64,000 nt of DNA, from positions 1 through 64,000 of the forward strand of contig NZ_JAHKRC010000011.1 of assembly GCF_019345465.1 (NCBI RefSeq), given 5' to 3'. A model generated the notes under the pieces. The model had not been told where the DNA came from and ran no database searches. It worked only from the letters and a program-made list of their open reading frames with translations. The translations under genes were made by a program, and so were the position numbers. This DNA comes from Pseudomonas sp. NKUCC02_KPG. Lineage in GTDB: Bacteria > Pseudomonadota > Gammaproteobacteria > Pseudomonadales > Pseudomonadaceae. Numbering within the stretch: the stretch's first letter is position 1; each line of letters begins with the position of its first letter. Shown here one piece after another: positions 10,165 through 18,605 of the stretch.

Positions 10165-11432
10165 GTGCGTTCAAGCCCCGTAAAAAACCTCTGCGCTTGC
10201 GCTCGGTCTTGCGCCGTGGCCACCTGGGCGTGGCCTTGGTGGCCGTCACACTGGCCAGCGCTTCCATGACCCTGCTGGGTGTGCTTGCGCTCAAGGTTTA
10301 CGCCGATCACAACCTGCACCTGATTGCCCGCGCCATCAACTACACCTCGGAAGCCGCCGTGGTGTTTGATGACCGCGCGGCGGCAACCGAAGCGCTGGCC
10401 ATGATTGCGTCCACTGAAGCGGTCGCCGAGGCTCGGATCTACACAGACGATGGCGAACTGCTTGCGCACTGGCAACGCCCTGAAAACGGCCTGCTGTCGA
10501 AGGTCGAAATGCTGTTGGCCGATGGCTTGCTTGAGCAACCGATCAGCGTGCCGATTTTGCATCAGGGCCAGGAAATCGGCTTGGTGACAGTCCGGGGGCA
10601 TGGTGCCAATTTGCTGCGATTTTTACTGAGCGGGCTGTTGGGTGTGCTTGTGTGCACGGCGCTCAGTGCCTGGAGTGCGTTGTATCTGTCGCGTCGACTC
10701 CTGGATGGCATCACGGGTCCCCTGCAACAACTGGCAGAAGTGGCCCACGCCGCTCGCCGTGAGCGTGCGTTCGATCGGCGCGTGCCGCCTGCGCATATTG
10801 CTGAACTGGACAGCCTGGGCAACGACTTCAATGCACTGCTCGATGAACTTGAGTCATGGCAGAGCCATCTGCAGAACGAAAACCAGACTCTGGCGCATCA
10901 GGCCAGTCACGACTCGCTGACCAACCTGCCCAACCGCGCCTACTTTGAAACGCGACTGACGCGCACCCTGCGCTCGCTGAACAACGCCCGAGGGAAGGCC
11001 GCCGTGCTGTTCCTCGATAGCGATCATTTCAAAGACATCAACGATTCCTTTGGCCATGCCACAGGTGATGCGGTGTTGGTGGCTATCGCAACGCGCATTC
11101 GCGCCCAGTTGCGTGAAGGCGATGTTGTGGCGCGTCTGGGTGGCGACGAGTTTGCAATATTGCTGACCCCGCTGCACAAGATCGAAGACGCCCAGCGCAT
11201 TGCGGACAAGGTGATCGCCAGCATGCTTGAGCCGATTAAAGTGCCGGGGCAAATCGGCATCGTGTCCTCACTCAGTATCGGCATCGCCGTCTATCCCGAG
11301 CATGGTGCAACCGCCGAGGATCTGCTCAGCGCAGCGGATGCGGCGATGTACCAGGCAAAGCGCCTCTCCCGAGGCGGGCAACACCTTGCGGAGCTGGAGT
11401 GCCCCGCAAACACCGTCATTACCAGGAGCTAA
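10161..11432 (+). CDS. yfiN: YfiN/TpbB membrane diguanylate cyclase
   Basis: This protein makes the biofilm second messenger cyclic di-GMP under YfiR control. The 423 residues contain an N-terminal membrane segment (about 20-45), a periplasmic sensor region (CHASE8 type) with the TSEAAVVFDDRAAATEAL segment, a second membrane segment (about 150-175), a HAMP linker (about 180-230) and a C-terminal GGDEF domain. The active site reads GGDEF (about 327-331) inside ARLGGDEFAILL, so the enzyme should be active. No EAL domain is present. The start overlaps the yfiR stop; yfiB follows after seven bases. Confidence 0.95.
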   Translation: MSAFKPRKKPLRLRSVLRRGHLGVALVAVTLASASMTLLGVLALKVYADHNLHLIARAINYTSEAAVVFDDRAAATEALAMIASTEAVAEARIYTDDGELLAHWQRPENGLLSKVEMLLADGLLEQPISVPILHQGQEIGLVTVRGHGANLLRFLLSGLLGVLVCTALSAWSALYLSRRLLDGITGPLQQLAEVAHAARRERAFDRRVPPAHIAELDSLGNDFNALLDELESWQSHLQNENQTLAHQASHDSLTNLPNRAYFETRLTRTLRSLNNARGKAAVLFLDSDHFKDINDSFGHATGDAVLVAIATRIRAQLREGDVVARLGGDEFAILLTPLHKIEDAQRIADKVIASMLEPIKVPGQIGIVSSLSIGIAVYPEHGATAEDLLSAADAAMYQAKRLSRGGQHLAELECPANTVITRS

Positions 11433-11439
11433 CCCCCAC

Positions 11440-11943
11440 ATGCGTGTTTTGATCCATCGTTACCTGACATTTTTTAGCGTTGCCCTGTTGCTGACCACGC
11501 TGTCGCTGACCGGTTGCCAGACGGCTGCGCCAAAAGGGCTGACGCCTGCCCAAGTTGCCGTTCTGAAAGAGCAGGGCTTTGAGCTGACTGAAGAGGGCTG
11601 GGCATTTGGCTTGTCGGGCAAAGTGTTGTTTGGCAGCGACCTTGAAGTGCTCAACGGGCAAAGCCAGGAAATCGTGGAGCGCATCGGCACCGCCTTGCTC
11701 GGTGCAGACATCCAGCGCGTGCGGGTCGACGGCCACACTGACTCCTCAGGCAAGGAGTCCTACAACGAACAACTGTCCGTTCGCCGCGCCAACAGCGTGG
11801 TCAAGGCTCTGCTCAAGGTCGGCATGCGCCCCGAGAATATCCAGATCCGTGGGTTGGGCAGCCGCGAGCCGGTGGCGTCGAACAACACCCGCGCCGGGCG
11901 TACGGAAAACCGCCGCGTGTCGATTGTGGTGATTGCTGACTAG
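11440..11943 (+). CDS. yfiB: YfiB, OmpA-like peptidoglycan-binding lipoprotein
   Basis: YfiB is the outer-membrane lipoprotein that sequesters YfiR and so releases YfiN. The 167-residue product starts with a lipoprotein signal whose lipobox is LTGC (Cys about residue 27), followed by an OmpA-type domain with VLFGSDLEVL, VRVDGHTDSSG and RRANSVVKAL. The reading frame is open further upstream within yfiN, but the ATG at 11440 has AGGAG in front and yields the lipoprotein signal. It completes yfiRNB. Confidence 0.95.
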   Translation: MRVLIHRYLTFFSVALLLTTLSLTGCQTAAPKGLTPAQVAVLKEQGFELTEEGWAFGLSGKVLFGSDLEVLNGQSQEIVERIGTALLGADIQRVRVDGHTDSSGKESYNEQLSVRRANSVVKALLKVGMRPENIQIRGLGSREPVASNNTRAGRTENRRVSIVVIAD

Positions 11944-11964
11944 AGATTCGTACTGACCCCTCTT

Positions 11965-12052
11965 TGTGGAAGCGGGCTTGCTCGCGATAGCATCACCGCG
12001 ATCATTCAGGCAGACCGCGGTGTCTGAATCGCGAGCAAGCCCGCTCCCACAG
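11965..12052. repeat. Palindromic REPIN-like repeat, type A copy 1
   Basis: Two inverted copies of a GAAGCGGGCTTGCTCGCGAT-like end enclose a shorter inner palindrome (ACCGCG / CGCGGT). The same unit recurs at 20115-20200, 23666-23752 and 31331-31417. It resembles REP doublets (REPINs) of fluorescent pseudomonads and lies between convergent yfiB and the LysR gene. Confidence 0.9.
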
Positions 12053-12061
12053 GGGGTGAGG

Positions 12062-13009
12062 TCAGTCCACAAATTTCATCCCGCGCGTCTCGCCCAGCAG
12101 CAGCGGCGCATTCAGTTCCGTCACTTCGCGGATGTAATCCCATAGCAAGGTGATGCGTTTCAACTTCCTCAGATCTTCACGGCAGTACATCCAGAACTGT
12201 CGCGTGAGGTTGACCTCGTCAGGCAGCACCGGCAGCAAACGCGGGTCCTGAGCCGCCAGAAAGCACGGCAGAATCGCCAGCGAACGGCCTTGCTGCGCGG
12301 CCACGAATTGCGCAATCACGCTGGTGCTGCGCAAGTTGGCGCTGGCGCCCGGCAGCACATTGGCCAGGTAAAGCAGCTCCGAGCTGAACGCCAGATCGTC
12401 CACGTAACTGATAAACGTATGCTCCGACAAATCAGTCATCCGGCGGATCGGCGGGTGCTGGTCCAGATACTCCTGGGTCGCATACAGCTGCAAGCGGTAG
12501 TCGCACAGCTTGCAGCACACATAGGGCCCGTGTTCCGGGCGCTCCAGCGCGATAACAATATCGGCCTCGCGCTTGGACAAGCTGATGAAGTGTGGCAACG
12601 GCAGGATATCCACCGAGATCGCCGGGTAGGTATCCACAAAATGGCTGAGCTGGGGAGTGATGAAAAAACTGCCAAAACCCTCAGTGCAACCCATGCGCAC
12701 ATGCCCCGACAGCGCCACGCCAGACCCTGATACCTGCTCGCAGGCCATGTGCAGCGTGCTTTCTATCGACTCGGCATACCCCAGCAACCGCTGGCCTTCG
12801 TTGGTCAGGGTAAAGCCATTGGTGCGCGACTTTTCAAACAGCAAAGTCCCCAGAGCAGCTTCCAGCGAGCTGATCCGCCGCGACACGGTGGTGTAGTCAA
12901 CCGCCAGCCGTTTGGCTGCGCTGCTGGCTTTTCGAGTGCGGGCCACCTCAAGAAAAAACTTCAGGTCGTCCCAGTTCAGGGCGCTTAACGATGTGATGTT
13001 TTTTTGCAT
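12062..13009 (-). CDS. LysR family regulator, divergent from mmsAB
   Basis: A 315-residue LysR-type regulator. The N-terminal winged helix-turn-helix (residues 10-70: LNWDDLKFFLEVARTRKASSA, YTTVSRRISSLEAALG, LFEKSR) is followed by a substrate-binding domain. The frame is open far upstream, antisense to mmsA, but the ATG at 13009 gives a normal LysR start (MQKN). It is divergently transcribed from mmsA across 114 bases holding a strong dyad, so it very probably controls mmsAB and itself. In P. aeruginosa mmsAB is governed by the AraC-type MmsR, so this is a different regulator type. Confidence 0.92.
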   Translation of the reverse strand: MQKNITSLSALNWDDLKFFLEVARTRKASSAAKRLAVDYTTVSRRISSLEAALGTLLFEKSRTNGFTLTNEGQRLLGYAESIESTLHMACEQVSGSGVALSGHVRMGCTEGFGSFFITPQLSHFVDTYPAISVDILPLPHFISLSKREADIVIALERPEHGPYVCCKLCDYRLQLYATQEYLDQHPPIRRMTDLSEHTFISYVDDLAFSSELLYLANVLPGASANLRSTSVIAQFVAAQQGRSLAILPCFLAAQDPRLLPVLPDEVNLTRQFWMYCREDLRKLKRITLLWDYIREVTELNAPLLLGETRGMKFVD

Positions 13010-13025
13010 GTTAGACCGGCTTTTA

Positions 13026-13052
13026 TGTGCGTTCTTATTAGAAGAACGCACA
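13026..13052. promoter_or_regulatory. Perfect dyad, candidate LysR operator for mmsA/lysR
   Basis: Arms TGTGCGTTCTT (13026-13036) and AAGAACGCACA (13042-13052) are exact reverse complements across a 5-base spacer. The dyad sits 17 bases from the LysR start and 72 bases from the mmsA start. It has the T-N11-A geometry expected of a LysR recognition site. Its role as operator is inferred from position and symmetry. Confidence 0.75.
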
Positions 13053-13123
13053 CCTATACTCCAAAAACAGTCCTGCGACCAATCTGGACGCCCGTACTCA
13101 CAAGAATAATTCCGGAGACTTCC

Positions 13124-14638
13124 ATGAGCGTTTCTAACACCCCGTATCAAAACGCACGCTTGCTGATCGACGGCGAATGGGTCGAGTCGCAGACCACCGA
13201 GTGGCACGACATCGTCAACCCGGCTACCCAGCAAGTGCTGGCCAAAGTGCCGTTCGCTACCGCCGATGAAGTCAATGCTGCCATCGCCGCCGCTCAACGC
13301 GCCTTCCAGACCTGGAAGCTGACGCCTATCGGTGCGCGCATGCGCATCATGCTCAAGCTGCAAGCGTTGATCCGCGAACACTCCAAACGTATTGCCACTG
13401 TCCTGAGTGCTGAACAAGGCAAAACCATTGCCGACGCCGAGGGCGATATTTTCCGTGGTCTGGAAGTGGTCGAGCACGCGTGCTCCATCGGCACTTTGCA
13501 AATGGGTGAATTCGCCGAAAACGTTGCAGGCGGGGTAGACACCTACACCTTGCGTCAACCTATCGGCGTCTGCGCGGGCATTACACCCTTCAACTTCCCG
13601 GCCATGATTCCTCTGTGGATGTTCCCGATGGCCATCGCCTGCGGTAACACCTTCGTACTCAAGCCGTCCGAGCAAGATCCGCTGTCGACCCTGATGCTGG
13701 TCGAGCTGGCCATCGAAGCCGGTGTTCCGCCGGGCGTGCTCAACGTCGTACACGGCGGCAAGGAGGTCGTGGACGCGCTCTGCACCCACACCGATATCAA
13801 AGCGGTATCGTTTGTCGGTTCGACCGCCGTCGGCACCCATGTCTATGACCTGGCGGGCCGTCACGGCAAACGCGTGCAATCGATGATGGGCGCCAAAAAC
13901 CACGCCGTGGTGCTGCCCGACGCCAATCGTCAACAAACCCTCAACGCACTGGTTGGTGCAGGCTTTGGCGCTGCCGGCCAGCGTTGCATGGCCACCTCGG
14001 TGGTGGTGCTGGTGGGCGCCGCCAAACAATGGCTGCCAGACCTCAAGGCGCTGGCGCAGCAGCTCAAGGTCAACGCAGGCAGTGAGGCGGGCACCGATGT
14101 AGGTCCGGTGATCTCCAAGCGTGCGAAAGAGCGCGTACTGGGGCTGATTGAAAGCGGGATCAAAGAAGGCGCGGTGCTGGAACTGGACGGGCGCAACGTC
14201 AAGGTTCCGGGTTTCGAACAAGGCAACTTTATCGGCCCGACCCTGTTTTCGGGCGTCACCACCGACATGCAAATCTACACCCAGGAAATCTTTGGTCCGG
14301 TGTTGGTGGTAATTGAAGTCGACACCCTCGATCAGGCCATCGCACTGGTCAATGCCAACCCGTTTGGCAATGGCACCGGGCTGTTCACCCAAAGCGGCGC
14401 TGCGGCACGCAAGTTCCAGACTGAAATCGATGTCGGTCAGGTCGGTATCAACATCCCGATTCCAGTGCCGGTTCCGTTCTTCAGCTTCACCGGCTCCCGT
14501 GGCTCGAAACTCGGTGATCTGGGGCCGTACGGCAAGCAGGTTGTGCAGTTCTATACTCAAACCAAGACCGTCACCAGTCGCTGGTTCGACGATGAAAGCG
14601 TGAATGATGGCGTTAACACCACCATCCATCTTCGTTGA
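13124..14638 (+). CDS. mmsA: Methylmalonate-semialdehyde dehydrogenase (acylating)
   Basis: MmsA oxidises methylmalonate semialdehyde (valine, thymine) or malonate semialdehyde to propionyl- or acetyl-CoA with NAD and CoA. The 504-residue product is an aldehyde dehydrogenase with the MMSDH signature ITPFNFPAMIPLWMFP, nucleotide-binding FVGSTAVG, and catalytic Cys288 in AGQRCMATS. Near the C-terminus is the QTKTVTSRW block characteristic of MmsA. The ATG at 13124 has GGAG nine bases upstream. An open frame continues to 13004, but that part covers the operator and is unlikely to be coding. mmsB follows after 11 bases. Confidence 0.95.
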   Translation: MSVSNTPYQNARLLIDGEWVESQTTEWHDIVNPATQQVLAKVPFATADEVNAAIAAAQRAFQTWKLTPIGARMRIMLKLQALIREHSKRIATVLSAEQGKTIADAEGDIFRGLEVVEHACSIGTLQMGEFAENVAGGVDTYTLRQPIGVCAGITPFNFPAMIPLWMFPMAIACGNTFVLKPSEQDPLSTLMLVELAIEAGVPPGVLNVVHGGKEVVDALCTHTDIKAVSFVGSTAVGTHVYDLAGRHGKRVQSMMGAKNHAVVLPDANRQQTLNALVGAGFGAAGQRCMATSVVVLVGAAKQWLPDLKALAQQLKVNAGSEAGTDVGPVISKRAKERVLGLIESGIKEGAVLELDGRNVKVPGFEQGNFIGPTLFSGVTTDMQIYTQEIFGPVLVVIEVDTLDQAIALVNANPFGNGTGLFTQSGAAARKFQTEIDVGQVGINIPIPVPVPFFSFTGSRGSKLGDLGPYGKQVVQFYTQTKTVTSRWFDDESVNDGVNTTIHLR

Positions 14639-14649
14639 GGGCACACACC

Positions 14650-15537
14650 ATGAACATCGCATTTATTGGCCTGGGCAACATGGGCGCACCGATGGCGCGC
14701 AACTTGCTCAAGGCCGGGCACTCGTTGAACCTGTTTGACCTGAACAAAGACATCCTGGCCGAACTGGCGGCCCTTGGCGGTCATGTCAGCGCCTCGCCAC
14801 GGGAAGCCGCCCAAGGCACCGGGCTGGTGATTACCATGCTCCCGGCGGCCGCCCATGTACGCAGCGTATGGCTGGGTGAAGACGGGGTGTTGGCCGGGAT
14901 CGGTGCCGGGGTGCCCGCAGTGGATTGCAGCACCATCGACCCGCAAACCGCCCGTGAAGTGGCCGCCGCTGCGGCCAGACAGGGCGTGCAAATGGCCGAT
15001 GCACCGGTATCCGGCGGCACGGGCGGCGCGCAGGCGGGGACCCTGACCTTTATGGTCGGCGCCTCACCAGCATTGTTCGACACCTTGCACCCGGTACTCG
15101 CTCAAATGGGTCGCAACATCGTCCATTGCGGGGATGTGGGCACCGGCCAGGTGGCTAAAATCTGCAACAACCTGCTGCTCGGGATTTCCATGGTCGGCGT
15201 CAGCGAAGCCATGGCACTGGGTGCCGCGCTGGGCATCGACAGCGAAGTGCTTGCGGGTGTTATCAACAGCTCCACCGGGCGCTGCTGGAGTTCGGAGGTG
15301 TACAACCCGTGGCCGGGCATCGTTGAAACGGCCCCGGCATCGCGGGGCTATACCGGCGGCTTTGGCGCCGAGCTGATGCTCAAGGACCTGGGGCTGGCCA
15401 CCGAGGCTGCACGCCAGGCCCATCAACCTGTGGTGATGGGGGCTGTGGCGCAACAGTTGTATCAGGCCATGAGTCTGCGCGGTGAAGGCGGCAAAGACTT
15501 TTCGGCCATCATCAATAGCTATCGCAAGCCCGAATAG
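14650..15537 (+). CDS. mmsB: 3-hydroxyisobutyrate dehydrogenase
   Basis: MmsB oxidises 3-hydroxyisobutyrate to methylmalonate semialdehyde, the step before MmsA in valine breakdown. The 295-residue protein has the N-terminal NAD-binding FIGLGNMGAPMARNLLKAG, the substrate motif DAPVSGGTGGAQAGTL and the catalytic lysine (K170) in GQVAKICNN. The chosen ATG gives a start directly at the Rossmann fold. It is the second gene of the mmsAB operon, followed by an intrinsic terminator. Confidence 0.95.
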   Translation: MNIAFIGLGNMGAPMARNLLKAGHSLNLFDLNKDILAELAALGGHVSASPREAAQGTGLVITMLPAAAHVRSVWLGEDGVLAGIGAGVPAVDCSTIDPQTAREVAAAAARQGVQMADAPVSGGTGGAQAGTLTFMVGASPALFDTLHPVLAQMGRNIVHCGDVGTGQVAKICNNLLLGISMVGVSEAMALGAALGIDSEVLAGVINSSTGRCWSSEVYNPWPGIVETAPASRGYTGGFGAELMLKDLGLATEAARQAHQPVVMGAVAQQLYQAMSLRGEGGKDFSAIINSYRKPE

Positions 15538-15544
15538 GGCTTTT

Positions 15545-15580
15545 CCGGGAATCCGCGTCGGGCGGATTCCCGGTTTTTTT
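15545..15580 (+). terminator. mmsAB terminator
   Basis: An 11-bp perfect stem (CCGGGAATCCG, 15545-15555, with its complement at 15563-15573) is followed by seven T residues. It lies just behind the mmsB stop. Confidence 0.92.
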
Positions 15581-15592
15581 GCATGATTTCAA

Positions 15593-15937
15593 TCACGCAA
15601 AAACGAAGTACTTGCGCACGGTTTCCACCACCTCCCACGTGCCTTTCATACCCGGCTCCACCACAAAGATATCCCCGGCCCGCAGATGGATCGGTTCTTT
15701 GCCTTCCGGGGTGATGATGCAATAGCCCTCACGGAAATCGCAGTATTCCCACTTCACATATTCCACGTACCACTTGCCGGGCGTGCAGATCCACGTCCCC
15801 ATGATCTTGCTGCCGTCTTCGCTGGTGTAAGCGTTGAGGTTGACGGTATGCGGGTCGCCCTCGAGTTTTTCCCATTTGCAGGCATCGAGCACGGGCAGGG
15901 GATGGGTGTCGCGAAGCACGGTGATTGGCGCAGACAT
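15593..15937 (-). CDS. Small cupin-domain protein
   Basis: A 114-residue single-domain cupin of the DUF861/cupin_3 type (EutQ-like or ureidoglycolate-hydrolase-like fold). Visible family features are IMGTWICTPGKW, the EYCDFREGYCIITPEG strand pair, and AGDIFVVEPGMKGTWEV near the C-terminus. It appears complete and cytoplasmic, with no signal peptide. Such proteins are often encoded beside amino-acid or amine metabolism genes in Pseudomonas, but no substrate can be assigned. It is convergent with mmsB and downstream of aroP on the same strand, with a terminator between. Confidence 0.85.
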   Translation of the reverse strand: MSAPITVLRDTHPLPVLDACKWEKLEGDPHTVNLNAYTSEDGSKIMGTWICTPGKWYVEYVKWEYCDFREGYCIITPEGKEPIHLRAGDIFVVEPGMKGTWEVVETVRKYFVFA

Positions 15938-16022
15938 AAGACCTCCGGTGATGGGTTATCGAACCTCACCCTAACCGTGGTGGCGCACTGACAGATGCCT
16001 GATTCCGACACCCAGATACGCA

Positions 16023-16057
16023 AAAGCCCCGGCACTGAGTGAGTGCGCGGGGCTTTT
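16023..16057 (-). terminator. aroP terminator
   Basis: A hairpin with arms AAAAGCCCC and GGGGCTTTT and a further internal GCACT/AGTGC pairing lies 18 bases behind the aroP stop. Read on the minus strand it ends in a short T run. Confidence 0.85.
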
Positions 16058-16074
16058 GTGTAACGGCTGAAGGC

Positions 16075-17478
16075 TTAGCGGGTGTTCGCCAGCGCCTGGC
16101 CCTTGCTCAGGCGTAAACGGTAGAACCCGTAAATGATCAGCAGCCATACCGGGATTGCATACACCGAAGCGCGAACGTCGGGGATCATCCAGATGACGGA
16201 GACGATCACCGCCATAAACACTAGGCACAGGATGTTGCTGAACGGGAACCAGAACGCCTTGAACGAAGGCGTCACGCCCTCAACGGCCATCGCCTTGCGG
16301 AACTTGATATGGGTGAGGCTGATCAGCGCCCAGTTGATCATCAACGAGGCAACCACCAGCGCAAACAGCAGCTCCAGCGCTTTATGCGGGGCCACATAGT
16401 TGACCACCACGCACAGCAACGTCACCAGCGCCGACACGCCCAGCGCGCGCAAGGGCACGCCATTTTTGGTCAGTTTCATCAGTGCCTTGGGCGCGTCACC
16501 CTGCTCGGCCAGGCCGAACAGCATGCGGCTGTTGCAGTACACACCACTGTTGTAGACCGACAGCGCGGCGGTCAGCACCACAAAGTTGAGGATCTGCGCG
16601 GCGGTGTCGCTGCCGATCAAGGCAAAAATCTGCACAAACGGGCTGCTGCCGTAGGCATCCCCTCCGGCGCCGAGCGTGACCAGCAACTGGTCCCACGGGT
16701 ACAACGCCAGCAGCACGGTCAGTGCGCCCACGTAGAAAATCAGGATCCGGTACACCACCTGGTTGATGGCCTTGGGGATCACTTTTTTCGGCTCGCTGGC
16801 TTCAGCCGCCGTGATGCCCACCAACTCCAGGCCGCCAAAGGAAAACATGATAAAGGCCATCGCCATGAGCAAGCCCATGCCGCCATTGGGGAAGAACCCG
16901 CCGTGGCTCCACAGGTTGCTGATCGACGCCTGCGGGCCGCCGGTGCCGCTGAACAGCAGGTAGCAACCCAGTACGATCATGCCGACAATCGCCACCACCT
17001 TGATGATGGCGAACCAGAACTCCATTTCGCCGAACACTTTGACGTTCAGCGTATTGATCAGGTTGACCAGCACAAAGAACACCACGGCGCTGACCCAGGT
17101 CGGCACCTCGGGCCACCAGAACTGGATGTACTTGCCCACCGCCGTCAACTCGGCCATGCCGACCAGCACGTACAGGACCCAATAGTTCCAGCCCGACAGA
17201 AACCCCGCGTAGCCGCCCCAATACTTGTGGGCAAAGTGGCTGAAGGAGCCGGCAACCGGTTCTTCGACGATCATTTCGCCCAGCTGGCGCATGATCAGGA
17301 ACGCAATGAAACCGGCGATCGCATAGCCAAGAATCATCGACGGTCCGGCCGACTTGAGCACGCCCGCCGAACCCAGAAACAGGCCCGTGCCAATCGCGCC
17401 GCCCAGGGCAATCAGCTGGATATGGCGATTTTTCAAACCGCGTTTGAGTGTGACCGGGGGGGAGTTAGCGTCAGCCAT
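16075..17478 (-). CDS. aroP: Aromatic amino acid permease AroP
   Basis: A 467-residue APC-family inner-membrane transporter with about 12 membrane segments. The N-terminal region LKRGLKNRHIQLIALGGAIG and the stretches EEPVAGSFSHFAHKYWGG and KVFGEMEFWFAIIKVVAI are nearly those of E. coli AroP, a proton-coupled importer of phenylalanine, tyrosine and tryptophan. Other AAT-subfamily permeases (PheP, ProY) share parts of this signature, so aromatic specificity is likely rather than proven. It is monocistronic, with a terminator behind it and about 140 bases of leader between it and the LysR gene upstream. Confidence 0.9.
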   Translation of the reverse strand: MADANSPPVTLKRGLKNRHIQLIALGGAIGTGLFLGSAGVLKSAGPSMILGYAIAGFIAFLIMRQLGEMIVEEPVAGSFSHFAHKYWGGYAGFLSGWNYWVLYVLVGMAELTAVGKYIQFWWPEVPTWVSAVVFFVLVNLINTLNVKVFGEMEFWFAIIKVVAIVGMIVLGCYLLFSGTGGPQASISNLWSHGGFFPNGGMGLLMAMAFIMFSFGGLELVGITAAEASEPKKVIPKAINQVVYRILIFYVGALTVLLALYPWDQLLVTLGAGGDAYGSSPFVQIFALIGSDTAAQILNFVVLTAALSVYNSGVYCNSRMLFGLAEQGDAPKALMKLTKNGVPLRALGVSALVTLLCVVVNYVAPHKALELLFALVVASLMINWALISLTHIKFRKAMAVEGVTPSFKAFWFPFSNILCLVFMAVIVSVIWMIPDVRASVYAIPVWLLIIYGFYRLRLSKGQALANTR

Positions 17479-17616
17479 CGGGTGCCCTGTGAGTTGTTAT
17501 TCTCAAAAACTTGATAAAAATACCCGCGGCCAAAGGTGCCTAGGGTGTCGCAAGCCCCGGATATTACTCTTGGTAAAAACGAAGGCATACAGGAGAGCAC
17601 CAAACAGCGACTCTTC

Positions 17617-18498
17617 CTACAGGCTCAACGCCTCCAGCAATGCCACTGCATAGGCAGGCAACTGCTCAAACGAGCGTGCGCAGAGCAGCAGTTTGCGATC
17701 CGCCCACGGCTCGCAGAGGTTCACCACCTTGAAGGTGCGCGGCGCCTGCCAGCGCTCAATCGTCGCCTTGGGTACGACACCCAGCCCGGCACCGCGGGCG
17801 ACCATGCGCAACACCCCGTCGAAACCTTCGGCGCGAATCCGCACCTGCATGCGAACGCCCACGTGCAGCGCCTGCTCTTCCAGGTACACCGCCAACGCGC
17901 TGCTGGCCGACAACCCTACATAGTCATGGCTCAGGGTGTCGCTGAAGGAGAGATCAGGCCTGTTGGCCAGTGGATGGCCGAGGGGTACCACCAGTACCAG
18001 CGGGTCATCGCGAAAGGGGCGGGTTTGCAGGTCGCGGGTGTCGACGGCATTGGAGATGACGCCAATATCGGCTGCGTCCTGGCGCAATGCATGGGTGATG
18101 CGCAGGCTGGTGAGTTCTTGCTGGTCGACGCTGATGGTGGGGTGCTGGCGCACGAAATCGGCGAGCAGCTCGGGCAGGTATTCGGTGAGGGCTGAGGTGT
18201 TGCACAGCAGGCGTATCCGACCCTTGAAGCCCAGGGCGTACTCAGCCAGGTCATGGTTCATGCGCTCGACGTGCTGCAGTAACAGCCGTGCATGGTGCGC
18301 GAGCGCTTGCCCGGCCGGGGTCGGGCTGACCCCACGGCGAGAGCGGTGTAAAAACGCCACGCCCAACGACGCCTCCATCGCCCTGATCCGCGCACTGGCC
18401 GCGGGCAGAGACAAATGACTGAGGCTGGCGCCCGCCGTAATGTTGCCCGCCTGCACCACATTCAAGTACAGGCGCAGATCAACCAGATCGAAGTGCAT
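17617..18498 (-). CDS. LysR family regulator, divergent from TSUP transporter
   Basis: A 293-residue LysR regulator. The N-terminal wHTH (LVDLRLYLNVVQAGNITAGA, LSLPAASARIRAMEASLG, FLHRSRRG) precedes a periplasmic-binding-type effector domain. An upstream ATG would add 16 residues, but the start at 18498 has AAGGACC in front. It faces the TauE/SafE-type transporter gene across about 107 bases containing a perfect dyad, the classical arrangement for a LysR controlling an adjacent exporter. The ligand is unknown. Confidence 0.92.
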   Translation of the reverse strand: MHFDLVDLRLYLNVVQAGNITAGASLSHLSLPAASARIRAMEASLGVAFLHRSRRGVSPTPAGQALAHHARLLLQHVERMNHDLAEYALGFKGRIRLLCNTSALTEYLPELLADFVRQHPTISVDQQELTSLRITHALRQDAADIGVISNAVDTRDLQTRPFRDDPLVLVVPLGHPLANRPDLSFSDTLSHDYVGLSASSALAVYLEEQALHVGVRMQVRIRAEGFDGVLRMVARGAGLGVVPKATIERWQAPRTFKVVNLCEPWADRKLLLCARSFEQLPAYAVALLEALSL

Positions 18499-18530
18499 GA
18501 AAGGTCCTTGCCCGCCCAGGTGTGTGTTCA

Positions 18531-18551
18531 GCCTATTGTTGTGCAATAGGC
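18531..18551. promoter_or_regulatory. Perfect dyad, candidate LysR operator
   Basis: Arms GCCTATTG (18531-18538) and CAATAGGC (18544-18551) are exact reverse complements around the 5-base spacer TTGTG. The dyad lies between the divergent LysR and TSUP genes and fits LysR T-N11-A symmetry. The operator role is inferred. Confidence 0.7.
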
Positions 18552-18605
18552 AGGCTTCATCTATGGCGAATGTTCAACGCCGTCGCCGTGGTCCAGCATA
18601 CACCC

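Noticed and set aside
13010..14662. Minus-strand open frame continuous with the LysR gene, antisense to mmsA (866 codons in total)
   Set aside because: The LysR domain begins normally at 13009; the added 550 residues are low-complexity, His/Gln/Arg-rich shadow of the mmsA codons.
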